Below, piece after piece: positions 1 to 6,825 of a stretch of 9,242 bases of DNA (position 1 is the first letter of the stretch; each line of letters starts with the position of its first letter). The notes under the pieces are model-generated. The model made no database searches. It had not been told where the DNA came from and saw only the letters and a list, made by a program, of their open reading frames with translations. The stretch covers positions 1-9,242 of the forward strand of contig NZ_CAKVKB010000127.1 of the NCBI RefSeq assembly GCF_934754915.1, in the 5' to 3' direction. The stretch comes from an uncultured Clostridium sp. Its GTDB lineage: Bacteria; Bacillota; Clostridia; Clostridiales; Clostridiaceae. Position numbers and translations under genes: made by a program.

Positions 1-10
1 TTCAAAAAGT

Positions 11-42
11 AAATTTTAAAAAAAGTTATTTTTTTAAAATTT
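11..42. repeat. Perfect AT-only inverted repeat upstream of the glnA promoter
   Basis: Bases 11-24 (AAATTTTAAAAAAA) are perfectly complementary to bases 29-42, giving a 14-bp stem around a GTTA loop. It contains no G or C in the stem and ends five bases before the putative -35 box. It could be the terminator of a gene left of the window, read in either direction because each arm carries an A7 or T7 tract, or an A-tract UP element/operator for the glnA promoter. The symmetry is directly visible; the role is inferred. AT-rich clostridial intergenic DNA yields such palindromes by chance more often than balanced DNA, but a 14-bp perfect one is still notable. Confidence 0.6.
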
Positions 43-46
43 TATA

Positions 47-75
47 TTGATTTATAATAAAAAATACAATATAAT
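47..75 (+). promoter_or_regulatory. Sigma-A type promoter for glnA operon
   Basis: A -35 box TTGATT (47-52) and a perfect -10 box TATAAT (70-75) are separated by exactly 17 bases, the optimum for the housekeeping sigma factor. This places the transcript start near base 82 and gives a leader of about 90 bases. Other -10-like hexamers exist (TATAAT at 53-58, TACAAT at 65-70) but lack good -35 partners; a second upstream start is possible and would matter for how much of the leader RNA structure is made. Confidence 0.7.
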
Positions 76-92
76 ATCATTACAAGATATGA

Positions 93-112
93 ATTGGACA
101 AAGGCGTTCGAT
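93..112 (+). promoter_or_regulatory. ANTAR-type antiterminator hairpin in glnA leader
   Basis: Bases 93-99 (ATTGGAC) pair with 106-112 (GTTCGAT) as seven consecutive pairs including two G-U wobbles. They close a six-base loop AAAGGC (100-105). A at loop position 1 and G at position 4 is the recognition signature of RNA hairpins bound by ANTAR-domain antiterminators. The hairpin uses bases 100-112, which are also the 5' arm of the intrinsic terminator at 100-148, so the two structures cannot coexist. Together with the ANTAR protein gene two positions downstream, this supports control by NitR. ANTAR targets usually have two such hairpins; I find only one good loop here. Confidence 0.72.
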
Positions 113-148
113 AGATGGTTAAAACCTATCTGTTGTGCGCCTTTTTTT
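100..148 (+). terminator. Leader attenuator (intrinsic terminator) before glnA
   Basis: AAAGGCG (100-106) pairs with CGCCTTT (138-144). Inside it the stem continues almost uninterrupted (107-118 with 125-137, one U-U mismatch, one bulged U at 127 and several G-U pairs) to a TTAAAA loop. Seven T residues (142-148) follow the GC-rich base of the stem, as in a Rho-independent terminator. It lies between the promoter and the glnA ribosome binding site, so it must be bypassed for glnA to be expressed. This is an attenuator, not the end of an upstream gene, provided the promoter at 47-75 is used. Confidence 0.85.
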
Positions 149-156
149 AATCCAAA

Positions 157-164
157 AGGGGGAG
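157..164 (+). promoter_or_regulatory. glnA ribosome binding site, G5 type
   Basis: AGGGGGAG lies six bases before the glnA ATG. The same unusual block recurs before gltB at 2211-2218, and the 17-base stretch from this block through the ATG differs at only one position between the two genes. Confidence 0.85.
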
Positions 165-170
165 TTTTAG

Positions 171-1502
171 ATGTCAAAATTTACAAAGGAAGATATCATT
201 AGATTAGTTGAAGAAAATGGTGTTAGATTTATAAGACTTCAATTTACTGATATCTTCGGTGCTTTAAAAAATGTAGCAATAACAGAAAAGCAATTAGAAA
301 AGGCTTTAAACAACCAAATTATGTTTGATGGATCTTCAATTGATGGATTTGTAAGAATTGAAGAATCAGATATGTATTTGAGACCAAATTTAGACAGCTT
401 TGCAATATTCCCATGGAGACCTCAGCAGGGAAAAGTTGCAAGATTAATTTGCGATATTTACAGACCAGATGGAACTCCATTTGAAGGAGATCCAAGATAT
501 GCTTTAAGAAGAGCAATTGCAGATGCTGCTGAGTTAGGATATGAGATGAATGTAGGACCAGAATGTGAATTTTTCCTATTTGAAACTGATGATAATGGTC
601 ATGCAACAACAATAACTCAGGATAAAGCAGGATATTTTGATTTAGCTCCAACTGACAGAGGTGAGAATGCAAGAAGAGATATGACTTTAGCTTTAGAGGA
701 AATGGGATTTGAAATAGAAGCATCTCATCATGAAGTTGCTGAAGGACAAAATGAAATTGATTTTAAATACGGACCAGCTTTAGAAACAGCTGATAAGATT
801 ATGACATTTAAATTAGTTGTTAAATCTATAGCACAAAGACATGGATTACATGCTTCATTTATGCCAAAACCAATCTTTGGAATCAATGGTTCTGGAATGC
901 ATGTTAATATGTCATTATTTAAAGATGGAAAGAATGCATTTGCAGATCCAAGTGATAAAAATGGATTAAGTAAAGTTGCATATCAATTTATAGCAGGTTT
1001 ATTAAAACATATTAAAGGATTATCAGCAGTTACAAATCCGTTAGTTAACTCTTATAAAAGATTAGTACCAGGATATGAAGCTCCGGTTTATCTTGCATGG
1101 TCTTGCAGCAACAGAACTGCATTAATAAGAGTTCCTGCATCAAGAGGAGCAGGTACAAGAGTTGAGCTTAGATGCCCAGATCCAAGTTCTAATCCATATT
1201 TAGTTTTAGCTGCATTATTACAGGCTGGTTTAGATGGAATAAAAAATGAATTAGAAGTTGAAGATGAAACAGTAGCAAACATATTTGCTATGAGTGATAA
1301 AGAAAGAAAAGAAGCTGGAATTGATAATTTACCAAATAATTTATATGAAGCAATACATTTCATGAAAGAAAGTGAAATGGCTAAAAAGGCTTTAGGAGAA
1401 CACATATATACAAATTATGTTGAAGCTAAAGAAGCTGAATGGGATGATTATAGAATAAAAGTACATGATTGGGAGATTGAAAATTACTTAGATAGATACT
1501 AA
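171..1502 (+). CDS. glnA: Glutamine synthetase, type I (GSI-alpha)
   Basis: Cytoplasmic dodecameric enzyme that makes glutamine from glutamate, ammonium and ATP, the ammonium-capturing half of the GS-GOGAT cycle. The 443-residue length matches the GSI-alpha family (about 444). Visible family motifs are FDGSSIDGF (52-60), the N-terminal catalytic-domain stretch GPECEFFLF (129-137), the ATP/glutamate-binding segment KPIFGINGSGMH (233-244), the flap around NSYKRLVPGYEAP (293-305, with Glu303) and NPYLVLAALLQAGLDG (341-356). Arg62 matches the arginine known to mediate glutamine feedback inhibition in the Bacillus enzyme. The insert and adenylylation-site context of GSI-beta enzymes are absent, so control by adenylylation is not expected. 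The ATG has an AGGGGGAG site six bases upstream. It is first gene of the operon, preceded by a conditional terminator; nitR starts 45 bases downstream with no terminator between. Feedback-inhibited clostridial GS may also act as a nitrogen signal, but that is inference. Confidence 0.98.
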   Translation: MSKFTKEDIIRLVEENGVRFIRLQFTDIFGALKNVAITEKQLEKALNNQIMFDGSSIDGFVRIEESDMYLRPNLDSFAIFPWRPQQGKVARLICDIYRPDGTPFEGDPRYALRRAIADAAELGYEMNVGPECEFFLFETDDNGHATTITQDKAGYFDLAPTDRGENARRDMTLALEEMGFEIEASHHEVAEGQNEIDFKYGPALETADKIMTFKLVVKSIAQRHGLHASFMPKPIFGINGSGMHVNMSLFKDGKNAFADPSDKNGLSKVAYQFIAGLLKHIKGLSAVTNPLVNSYKRLVPGYEAPVYLAWSCSNRTALIRVPASRGAGTRVELRCPDPSSNPYLVLAALLQAGLDGIKNELEVEDETVANIFAMSDKERKEAGIDNLPNNLYEAIHFMKESEMAKKALGEHIYTNYVEAKEAEWDDYRIKVHDWEIENYLDRY

Positions 1503-1533
1503 TCACTAATCTTACGGGCTGATTATTAATTTG

Positions 1534-1541
1534 AGGTGGGG
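1534..1541 (+). promoter_or_regulatory. nitR ribosome binding site that fixes the start
   Basis: AGGTGGGG lies six bases before ATG 1548. An in-frame GTG at 1536 falls inside this sequence and so cannot be the real start. Confidence 0.8.
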
Positions 1542-1547
1542 ATTGCA

Positions 1548-2108
1548 ATGATGCAAAAAGGAAGAATTATTATAGCGTTAGGCAATATTGAGACGGCTGC
1601 AAAACTTAAAAATTTGCTTACACAAGAAGGATATGAAATTACAGCAGTTTGTACATCAGGCAATGAATTGATCAGATTAGTTAGGCAATATTCCCCAGAT
1701 CTTGTCTTAGTAGGTTATAAATTTAAAGACATGAGTCTGTTAGATGTTTATGAAAATTTAGTTGATTATACCAGTTTTTTGGCTCTTGTAAATGAACCAT
1801 ATAGATCATATATAGAAGAAGATACAGATATATACTGCATGGGAACGAAGATTTCAAGTGTTCTTCTAACCAATGCAATAGATTTAATATTCCAAAGTAA
1901 AAGAAGAATAAAAAAATTAAAGCAAAAAGTTGAAAAATTGGAACACACTCTTGAAGACAGAAAGCTTATTGAGAAAGCTAAAGGCCAGTTGATGATGACT
2001 TCTGGCCTTTCAGAAAATGAAGCATTCAGATATATGCAGAAGCTTAGTATGGATTCAGGAAGAAGGATGAAGGATATTGCTGGTTTAATATTAAAAGAAC
2101 TTGAGTAA
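1548..2108 (+). CDS. nitR: NitR-like ANTAR-domain RNA-binding antiterminator
   Basis: Predicted 186-residue cytoplasmic regulator. Residues about 6-115 have the alternating strand/helix pattern of a response-regulator receiver, but the site where the phospho-acceptor aspartate normally lies reads PDLVLVGYKF (50-59, Gly56), and the acidic pair of the first strand is replaced by IALGN (9-13). It is therefore a pseudo-receiver. Residues about 117-136 (lysine-rich, SKRRIKKLKQKVEKLE) form a likely coiled-coil linker. Residues 137-186 are a classic ANTAR domain: DRKLIEKAKGQLM, then SENEAFRYMQKLSMDSGRR and KDIAGLIL. ANTAR proteins bind hexaloop hairpins and prevent transcription termination; a matching loop sits in the glnA leader. 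The gene lies 45 bases after glnA and 116 bases before gltB in one apparent transcript, so it would be autoregulated. Start chosen from the AGGTGGGG site; ATG 1551 is equally possible. Naming follows the clostridial nitR described between glnA and the GOGAT genes. Confidence 0.9.
   Translation: MMQKGRIIIALGNIETAAKLKNLLTQEGYEITAVCTSGNELIRLVRQYSPDLVLVGYKFKDMSLLDVYENLVDYTSFLALVNEPYRSYIEEDTDIYCMGTKISSVLLTNAIDLIFQSKRRIKKLKQKVEKLEHTLEDRKLIEKAKGQLMMTSGLSENEAFRYMQKLSMDSGRRMKDIAGLILKELE
1980..2010 (+). repeat. Nine-bp GC-rich hairpin inside the nitR ANTAR coding region
   Basis: AAAGGCCAG (1980-1988) is the exact reverse complement of CTGGCCTTT (2002-2010), with a 13-base loop. It encodes the AKGQLMMTSGLS segment of the ANTAR domain using two GGC glycine codons, which are less common than GGA/GGT in the neighbouring genes. 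There is only a T3 after the stem, so it is not a normal terminator. It may be an RNA-stability or pausing element, or chance. Confidence 0.45.
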
Positions 2109-2128
2109 TCTTGAAGTTAGTAAATCTG

Positions 2129-2144
2129 TTTAATAGTTATTAAA
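2129..2144. repeat. Sixteen-base AT palindrome in the nitR-gltB gap
   Basis: TTTAATA (2129-2135) and TATTAAA (2138-2144) form a perfect 7-bp inverted repeat separated by GT. It starts 20 bases after the nitR stop and lies about 80 bases before gltB. It could be an operator or a weak RNA hairpin. The rest of the 116-base gap shows no terminator, no promoter with both boxes convincing, and no strong ANTAR hexaloop hairpin. Confidence 0.4.
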
Positions 2145-2210
2145 AAGATATTATTAGTTTTATTATGTAAATAAATTTTAAATTATAGAAAATACACAAT
2201 ATATTATTTC

Positions 2211-2219
2211 AGGGGGAGA
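2211..2219 (+). promoter_or_regulatory. gltB ribosome binding site, G5 type
   Basis: AGGGGGAGA lies five bases before ATG 2225. It is nearly the same as the glnA site at 157-164, including the following TTTAG-ATG context. Confidence 0.85.
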
Positions 2220-2224
2220 TTTAG

Positions 2225-5200
2225 ATGGAAAATAATTATCCAAATGCACAAGGGTTATATAATCCATGTTTTGAACATGATGCATGTGGTATTGGGACTA
2301 TAGTTAATATTGATGGTGAAAAGTCTCATGAAATTCTATCAGATTGTTTGACAATATTAGAAAAATTAGAGCACAGAGGTGGAACAGGTGCTGATGAGAA
2401 AACAGGTGATGGAGCTGGTATATTATTTAATATACCTCACGAATTTTTTAAAGAAGAATTAGGCCAAAAAGGTGGAGAACTTGGAGAAGAAGGAGATTAT
2501 GCTGTAGCAATGGTATTCCTTCCACAAGAAGAAAAAGCAAGAAAAGAAGCAATAAGCCTTTTTGATGATATTTGTAAAGAAGAAAATCTTAAAGTAATAG
2601 GATGGAGAGAGGTTCCAACTAATCCATCAATACTTGGAAAAGCATCTTTAGAATCTATGCCATATATAATGCAGGCTTTTGTAAAGAGACCTAACTTTAC
2701 AAAACGCGGAAAAGATTTTGAAAGAAAATTATATATAGTAAGAAGAAACATTGAAAAAAGAGCTGGATGGATAAGCAAATTCTTAAATGAAGTTTTTTAT
2801 ATAGCATCATTTTCTTCAAAGACAATTGTATATAAAGGAATGCTTTTATCAACACAGTTAAGAGAATTCTATACTGATCTTGAAGATGATAGAATAGTTA
2901 CTTCACTTGCATTAGTGCATTCAAGATATAGTACTAATACATTCCCAAGCTGGGAAAGAGCTCATCCAAACAGATTTATGATTCATAATGGTGAAATAAA
3001 TACTTTAAGAGGTAATGTAAATAAAATTTATTCTAGAGAAACAAATGTTAAGTCAAGAGTACTTGGAAAAGACTTAAACAGAGTGCTTCCTATAATAAAT
3101 AAGGAAGGTTCAGATTCAGCAATTTTTGATAATAATCTTGAATTCTTGTATATGAATGGTATGGATTTGGAAAGAGCAATAATGATGGCAATTCCAGAAC
3201 CATGGTATAAGAGCAAGACTATGAGCAGAAAGAAAAGGGATTTCTATGAATATAATGCTACATTAATGGAACCATGGGATGGACCAGCGTCTATAGTATT
3301 TACAGATGGTGAAAAAGTTGGTGCAGTTTTAGATAGAAATGGACTAAGACCTTCAAGATATTACATAACTAAAGACAGAAGACTTATATTATCTTCTGAA
3401 GTTGGTGCTTTGGATGTACCACCTGAAATAGTTGAAAAGAAAGACAGATTAATGCCTGGAAGAATGCTTCTTGTTGATACTGTAAAAAAAGAAGTAATAA
3501 GTGATGAAGAATTAAAGAATGCATATATAAATGAAAATCCTTATGGAAACTGGTTAAAAGAAAATCTTGTAACTTTAGATAAGATGGAAGAAAGTAAAAA
3601 GCTTAAGATTTCTTATGATAAAGAAACAAGAAGAACACTTGAAAAGGCATTTGGTTATACATATGAAGAAGTTAAATCTACTATGCTTCCAATGGCTCAA
3701 AACGGTGCAGAACCATTAGCAGCAATGGGTGTAGATACTCCTCTTGCAGTATTATCAAAACAGGCACAGCCTTTATTCAACTACTTTAAACAATTATTTG
3801 CACAGGTAACTAATCCACCAATAGATGCAATAAGAGAAGAAATAGTTACTGCATCAAATGTTTATCTTGGACCAGAAGGAAATATATTAGAAGACAGACC
3901 TTCAAATTGTGAACTTATCAAACTTGATTCACCAATCATAAATAATGATGAATTAGCAAAGATTAAAGCATATAACAAAGGAAATTTAAAAACAAAAGTA
4001 CTAGACATGGTATATGATAAAGGAACTTCATTAGAAGATGCTCTTAATGAGTTATTTGAAAAAGCAGATGAAGCTTATGTCAAGGGATATACTATATTAG
4101 TATTATCAGACAGAAATGTGTCTGCTAATAAGGTTGCAATTCCTTCATTACTTGCAGTTTCAGGACTTCATCAATTTATGGTTCAAAAAGGAATAAGAAC
4201 TTCAGTTGGATTAATTCTTGAAAGTGGTGAACCAAGAGAAGTACATCATTTTGCTACTTTGCTTGGATTTGGTGCTTCTGCTATAAACCCATATATGGCA
4301 TATGAAACTATCAAAGGATTGATGGAAGATGGATTGCTTGAAAATATAGATTATGACAAGGCTGTTTATAACTATAATAAAGCAGTTCTAAAAGGAATAA
4401 CTAAGATACTTTCTAAGATGGGTATTTCTACTATCCAATCATATCAAGGAGCTCAGATATTTGAAGCTATTGGTATAAGCAAGGAAGTAATAGATAGATA
4501 CTTTACAAATACTACAAGCAGAATTGAAGGTATTGGACTTAAGGAAATTCAGGAAGAAGCAGAAATAAGACATGAAAATGCATTTAAGCCAAAAACTTAT
4601 GCAGCAGATTTTTCTTTAGATACTCCTGGATATGAAAAATTAAGAAGTGGTAATAATGGACAGGAAGAACATTTATATAATCCATTGACTATCCATAAAT
4701 TACAACAGTCTACATGGAATAATGATTATAAATTATTTAAAGAATATACAGCTTTAATAGATGATGAAGAATCAGAAATAACTTTAAGAGGATTATTAGA
4801 TTTTAATTATAGTTCAAATCCAGTTCCAATAGAAGAAGTAGAACCAGTTGAAGAAATTGTAAAAAGATTTAAGACAGGTGCTATGTCTTATGGATCAATT
4901 TCAAAAGAAGCTCATGAAGCTCTAGCTATTGCCATGAACAGAATTGGAGGCAAATCTAATACTGGTGAAGGTGGAGAAGATAGAGAAAGATGGATAGTTG
5001 ATGAAAATGGAGACTCAAGAAGATCATCAATTAAACAAGTTGCATCAGGAAGATTTGGTGTTACATCAGAATATTTAGTAAATGCAGATGAACTTCAAAT
5101 TAAATTAGCACAAGGTGCAAAACCAGGTGAAGGTGGTCAGCTTCCAGGAGGAAAAGTTTATCCTTGGATTGCTAAAACAAGACATTCAACTACTGGTGTA

Positions 5201-6811
5201 GGTCTTATATCACCACCACCACATCATGATATTTATTCTATAGAAGACTTGGCTCAATTAATCTACGACTTAAAGAATGCTAATACAGGAGCAAGAGTTT
5301 CTGTTAAATTAGTTTCTGAATGTGGAGTAGGTACTGTTGCAGCTGGTGTTGCAAAAGGTGGAGCTGAAGTAATATTGATTTCAGGTTATGATGGAGGTAC
5401 TGGTGCATCACCTAGAAACTCTATAAAGAATGCAGGTCTTCCTTGGGAATTAGGTTTAGCTGAAGCTCATCAGACATTACTTCTTAATGATTTAAGAGAA
5501 AGAGTAAGAGTTGAAGTTGATGGTAAGCTTATGAGTGGTAGAGATGTTGCAATTGGAGCACTTCTTGGAGCTGAAGAATTCGGATTTGCTACTGCACCAT
5601 TAGTTACTTTAGGATGCGTAATGATGAGAGTTTGTAACTTAGATACATGTCCAGTTGGTGTTGCAACTCAAAATGAAGAACTTAGAAAGAGATTTAAAGG
5701 TAAACCAGAATATGTTGTTAACTTTATGTATTTCATAGCTCAAGAACTTAGAGAAATTATGGCTAAACTTGGATTCAGAAAAGTTGATGATATGATTGGT
5801 AGAGTTGATAGACTTAAACAAAGAGAAAATATTCATGGCTGGAAGGCTAAAAATGTTGATTTGAGTGCAATCTTATATACTCCTGATAAATATAGAGGCA
5901 AAGTTGTTAAATTTGATCCAGATAAGAAGTATGACTTCAAATTAAATAGAGTAATGGATGAAAAGATATTCTTAAATAAATTTAAGAATGCAATTGAAAA
6001 TGGTGAAAAAACAAGTGCAGAAGTAAATATTACAAATACAGACAGAACACTTGGAACTATTCTTGGTTCAGAAGTAACAAGAGTAAATGGCCATGAAGGA
6101 TTACCAGAAGATACAATTACAATTAAATGTAATGGATCTGCAGGTCAAAGTTTTGCATCATTTGTGCCAAATGGTTTGACATTTGAAGTTGAGGGAGATG
6201 CAAATGACTATTTTGGTAAGGGACTATCAGGTGGTAAGCTTATTGTTTATCCTCCAAAGAAATCTTCGTTTGTTGCAGATGAAAATATTTTAGTTGGTAA
6301 TGTTGCATTATATGGTGCTACATCAGGTAAAGTATTTATAAATGGTATTGCAGGAGAAAGATTCTGTGTAAGAAATTCTGGTGCAACTGCTGTTGTTGAA
6401 GGTGTAGGAGCTCATGGTTGTGAATATATGACAGGCGGTAAGGTTGTTGTTCTTGGAAAGACAGGAATAAACTTTGCAGCTGGTATGAGTGGTGGAGTTG
6501 CTTATCTTTATAAAGAAGATGAAAATGAAAACTTCAGAATTAATATAAATGAAGAAATGGTTCTTTTAGAAGAATTAAGCATAGAAGATGAAAAGATTGT
6601 TAAAGATTTAATCGAAGAACATGTAAATGCTACAGGTTCACCAAGAGGTAACAAGATACTATTTAACTTTGAAACAGAAAAATCTAAATTTGTTAAGATA
6701 ATTCCAAAAGATTATAAGAAAGTATTAGAAACTGTTGAAAAGTACAAGAACCTTGGATGCGATGAAGATGAAGCATTAATCAAGACATTCCAAGAAGTTA
6801 AAGGTAAATAG
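2225..6811 (+). CDS. gltB: Glutamate synthase (NADPH), large (alpha) subunit
   Basis: Catalytic subunit of glutamate synthase: it hydrolyses glutamine, channels the ammonia to 2-oxoglutarate and reduces the imine, giving two glutamates. The 1528 residues match the usual length (about 1500). Order of domains: a 20-residue propeptide ending at Cys21 in DACGIG, the N-terminal nucleophile of class II glutamine amidotransferases exposed by cleavage; amidotransferase domain to about 440 with NGEINTLRGN near 255-264; central domain about 480-770; FMN/2-oxoglutarate domain about 880-1190 with FKTGAMSYGSIS and SGYDGGTGASP; the [3Fe-4S] motif CVMMRVCNLDTC (Cys1131, Cys1137, Cys1142); and the C-terminal GXGXG beta-helix about 1270-1470 (NGIAGERFCVRNSGA, AAGMSGGVAYL). 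All key residues are present and no break is seen. Works with GltD, whose gene begins 14 bases after this stop. In older solventogenic Clostridium naming this gene is called gltA. Expression probably depends on read-through from glnA-nitR, though a local promoter is not excluded. Confidence 0.98.
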   Translation: MENNYPNAQGLYNPCFEHDACGIGTIVNIDGEKSHEILSDCLTILEKLEHRGGTGADEKTGDGAGILFNIPHEFFKEELGQKGGELGEEGDYAVAMVFLPQEEKARKEAISLFDDICKEENLKVIGWREVPTNPSILGKASLESMPYIMQAFVKRPNFTKRGKDFERKLYIVRRNIEKRAGWISKFLNEVFYIASFSSKTIVYKGMLLSTQLREFYTDLEDDRIVTSLALVHSRYSTNTFPSWERAHPNRFMIHNGEINTLRGNVNKIYSRETNVKSRVLGKDLNRVLPIINKEGSDSAIFDNNLEFLYMNGMDLERAIMMAIPEPWYKSKTMSRKKRDFYEYNATLMEPWDGPASIVFTDGEKVGAVLDRNGLRPSRYYITKDRRLILSSEVGALDVPPEIVEKKDRLMPGRMLLVDTVKKEVISDEELKNAYINENPYGNWLKENLVTLDKMEESKKLKISYDKETRRTLEKAFGYTYEEVKSTMLPMAQNGAEPLAAMGVDTPLAVLSKQAQPLFNYFKQLFAQVTNPPIDAIREEIVTASNVYLGPEGNILEDRPSNCELIKLDSPIINNDELAKIKAYNKGNLKTKVLDMVYDKGTSLEDALNELFEKADEAYVKGYTILVLSDRNVSANKVAIPSLLAVSGLHQFMVQKGIRTSVGLILESGEPREVHHFATLLGFGASAINPYMAYETIKGLMEDGLLENIDYDKAVYNYNKAVLKGITKILSKMGISTIQSYQGAQIFEAIGISKEVIDRYFTNTTSRIEGIGLKEIQEEAEIRHENAFKPKTYAADFSLDTPGYEKLRSGNNGQEEHLYNPLTIHKLQQSTWNNDYKLFKEYTALIDDEESEITLRGLLDFNYSSNPVPIEEVEPVEEIVKRFKTGAMSYGSISKEAHEALAIAMNRIGGKSNTGEGGEDRERWIVDENGDSRRSSIKQVASGRFGVTSEYLVNADELQIKLAQGAKPGEGGQLPGGKVYPWIAKTRHSTTGVGLISPPPHHDIYSIEDLAQLIYDLKNANTGARVSVKLVSECGVGTVAAGVAKGGAEVILISGYDGGTGASPRNSIKNAGLPWELGLAEAHQTLLLNDLRERVRVEVDGKLMSGRDVAIGALLGAEEFGFATAPLVTLGCVMMRVCNLDTCPVGVATQNEELRKRFKGKPEYVVNFMYFIAQELREIMAKLGFRKVDDMIGRVDRLKQRENIHGWKAKNVDLSAILYTPDKYRGKVVKFDPDKKYDFKLNRVMDEKIFLNKFKNAIENGEKTSAEVNITNTDRTLGTILGSEVTRVNGHEGLPEDTITIKCNGSAGQSFASFVPNGLTFEVEGDANDYFGKGLSGGKLIVYPPKKSSFVADENILVGNVALYGATSGKVFINGIAGERFCVRNSGATAVVEGVGAHGCEYMTGGKVVVLGKTGINFAAGMSGGVAYLYKEDENENFRININEEMVLLEELSIEDEKIVKDLIEEHVNATGSPRGNKILFNFETEKSKFVKIIPKDYKKVLETVEKYKNLGCDEDEALIKTFQEVKGK

Positions 6812-6815
6812 GAGG
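6810..6815 (+). promoter_or_regulatory. gltD ribosome binding site overlapping the gltB stop
   Basis: AGGAGG overlaps the last two bases of the gltB TAG and lies 10 bases before ATG 6826. This supports translational coupling of the two subunits and rules out the in-frame TTG at 6817, which is one base from the site. Confidence 0.85.
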
Positions 6816-6825
6816 ATTGTTAGAT

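Noticed and set aside
319..723. Minus-strand open frame within glnA, and similar ones inside nitR, gltB and gltD
   Set aside because: They lie opposite well-conserved coding sequence, have low-complexity Leu/Ser/His-rich translations and no ribosome sites; they are shadows of the real genes.
1536..1547. GTG start for nitR giving four extra residues
   Set aside because: The GTG lies within the AGGTGGGG ribosome site; ATG 1548 has ideal spacing.
1503..1547. Antisense RNA gene downstream of glnA, as I recall being reported in a related solvent-producing Clostridium
   Set aside because: The 45-base gap shows no reverse promoter and no extended complementarity to the glnA start beyond the trivial pairing of purine-rich ribosome sites.
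2182..2193. ATAGAA loop with A1/G4 in the gltB leader as a second ANTAR target
   Set aside because: The stem has only three A-T pairs and no overlapping terminator, so it would not be stable or have anything to antiterminate.
6817..6825. TTG start for gltD
   Set aside because: It is one base from the AGGAGG site, too close for initiation; ATG 6826 starts the conserved MGKPTGFLEY sequence.
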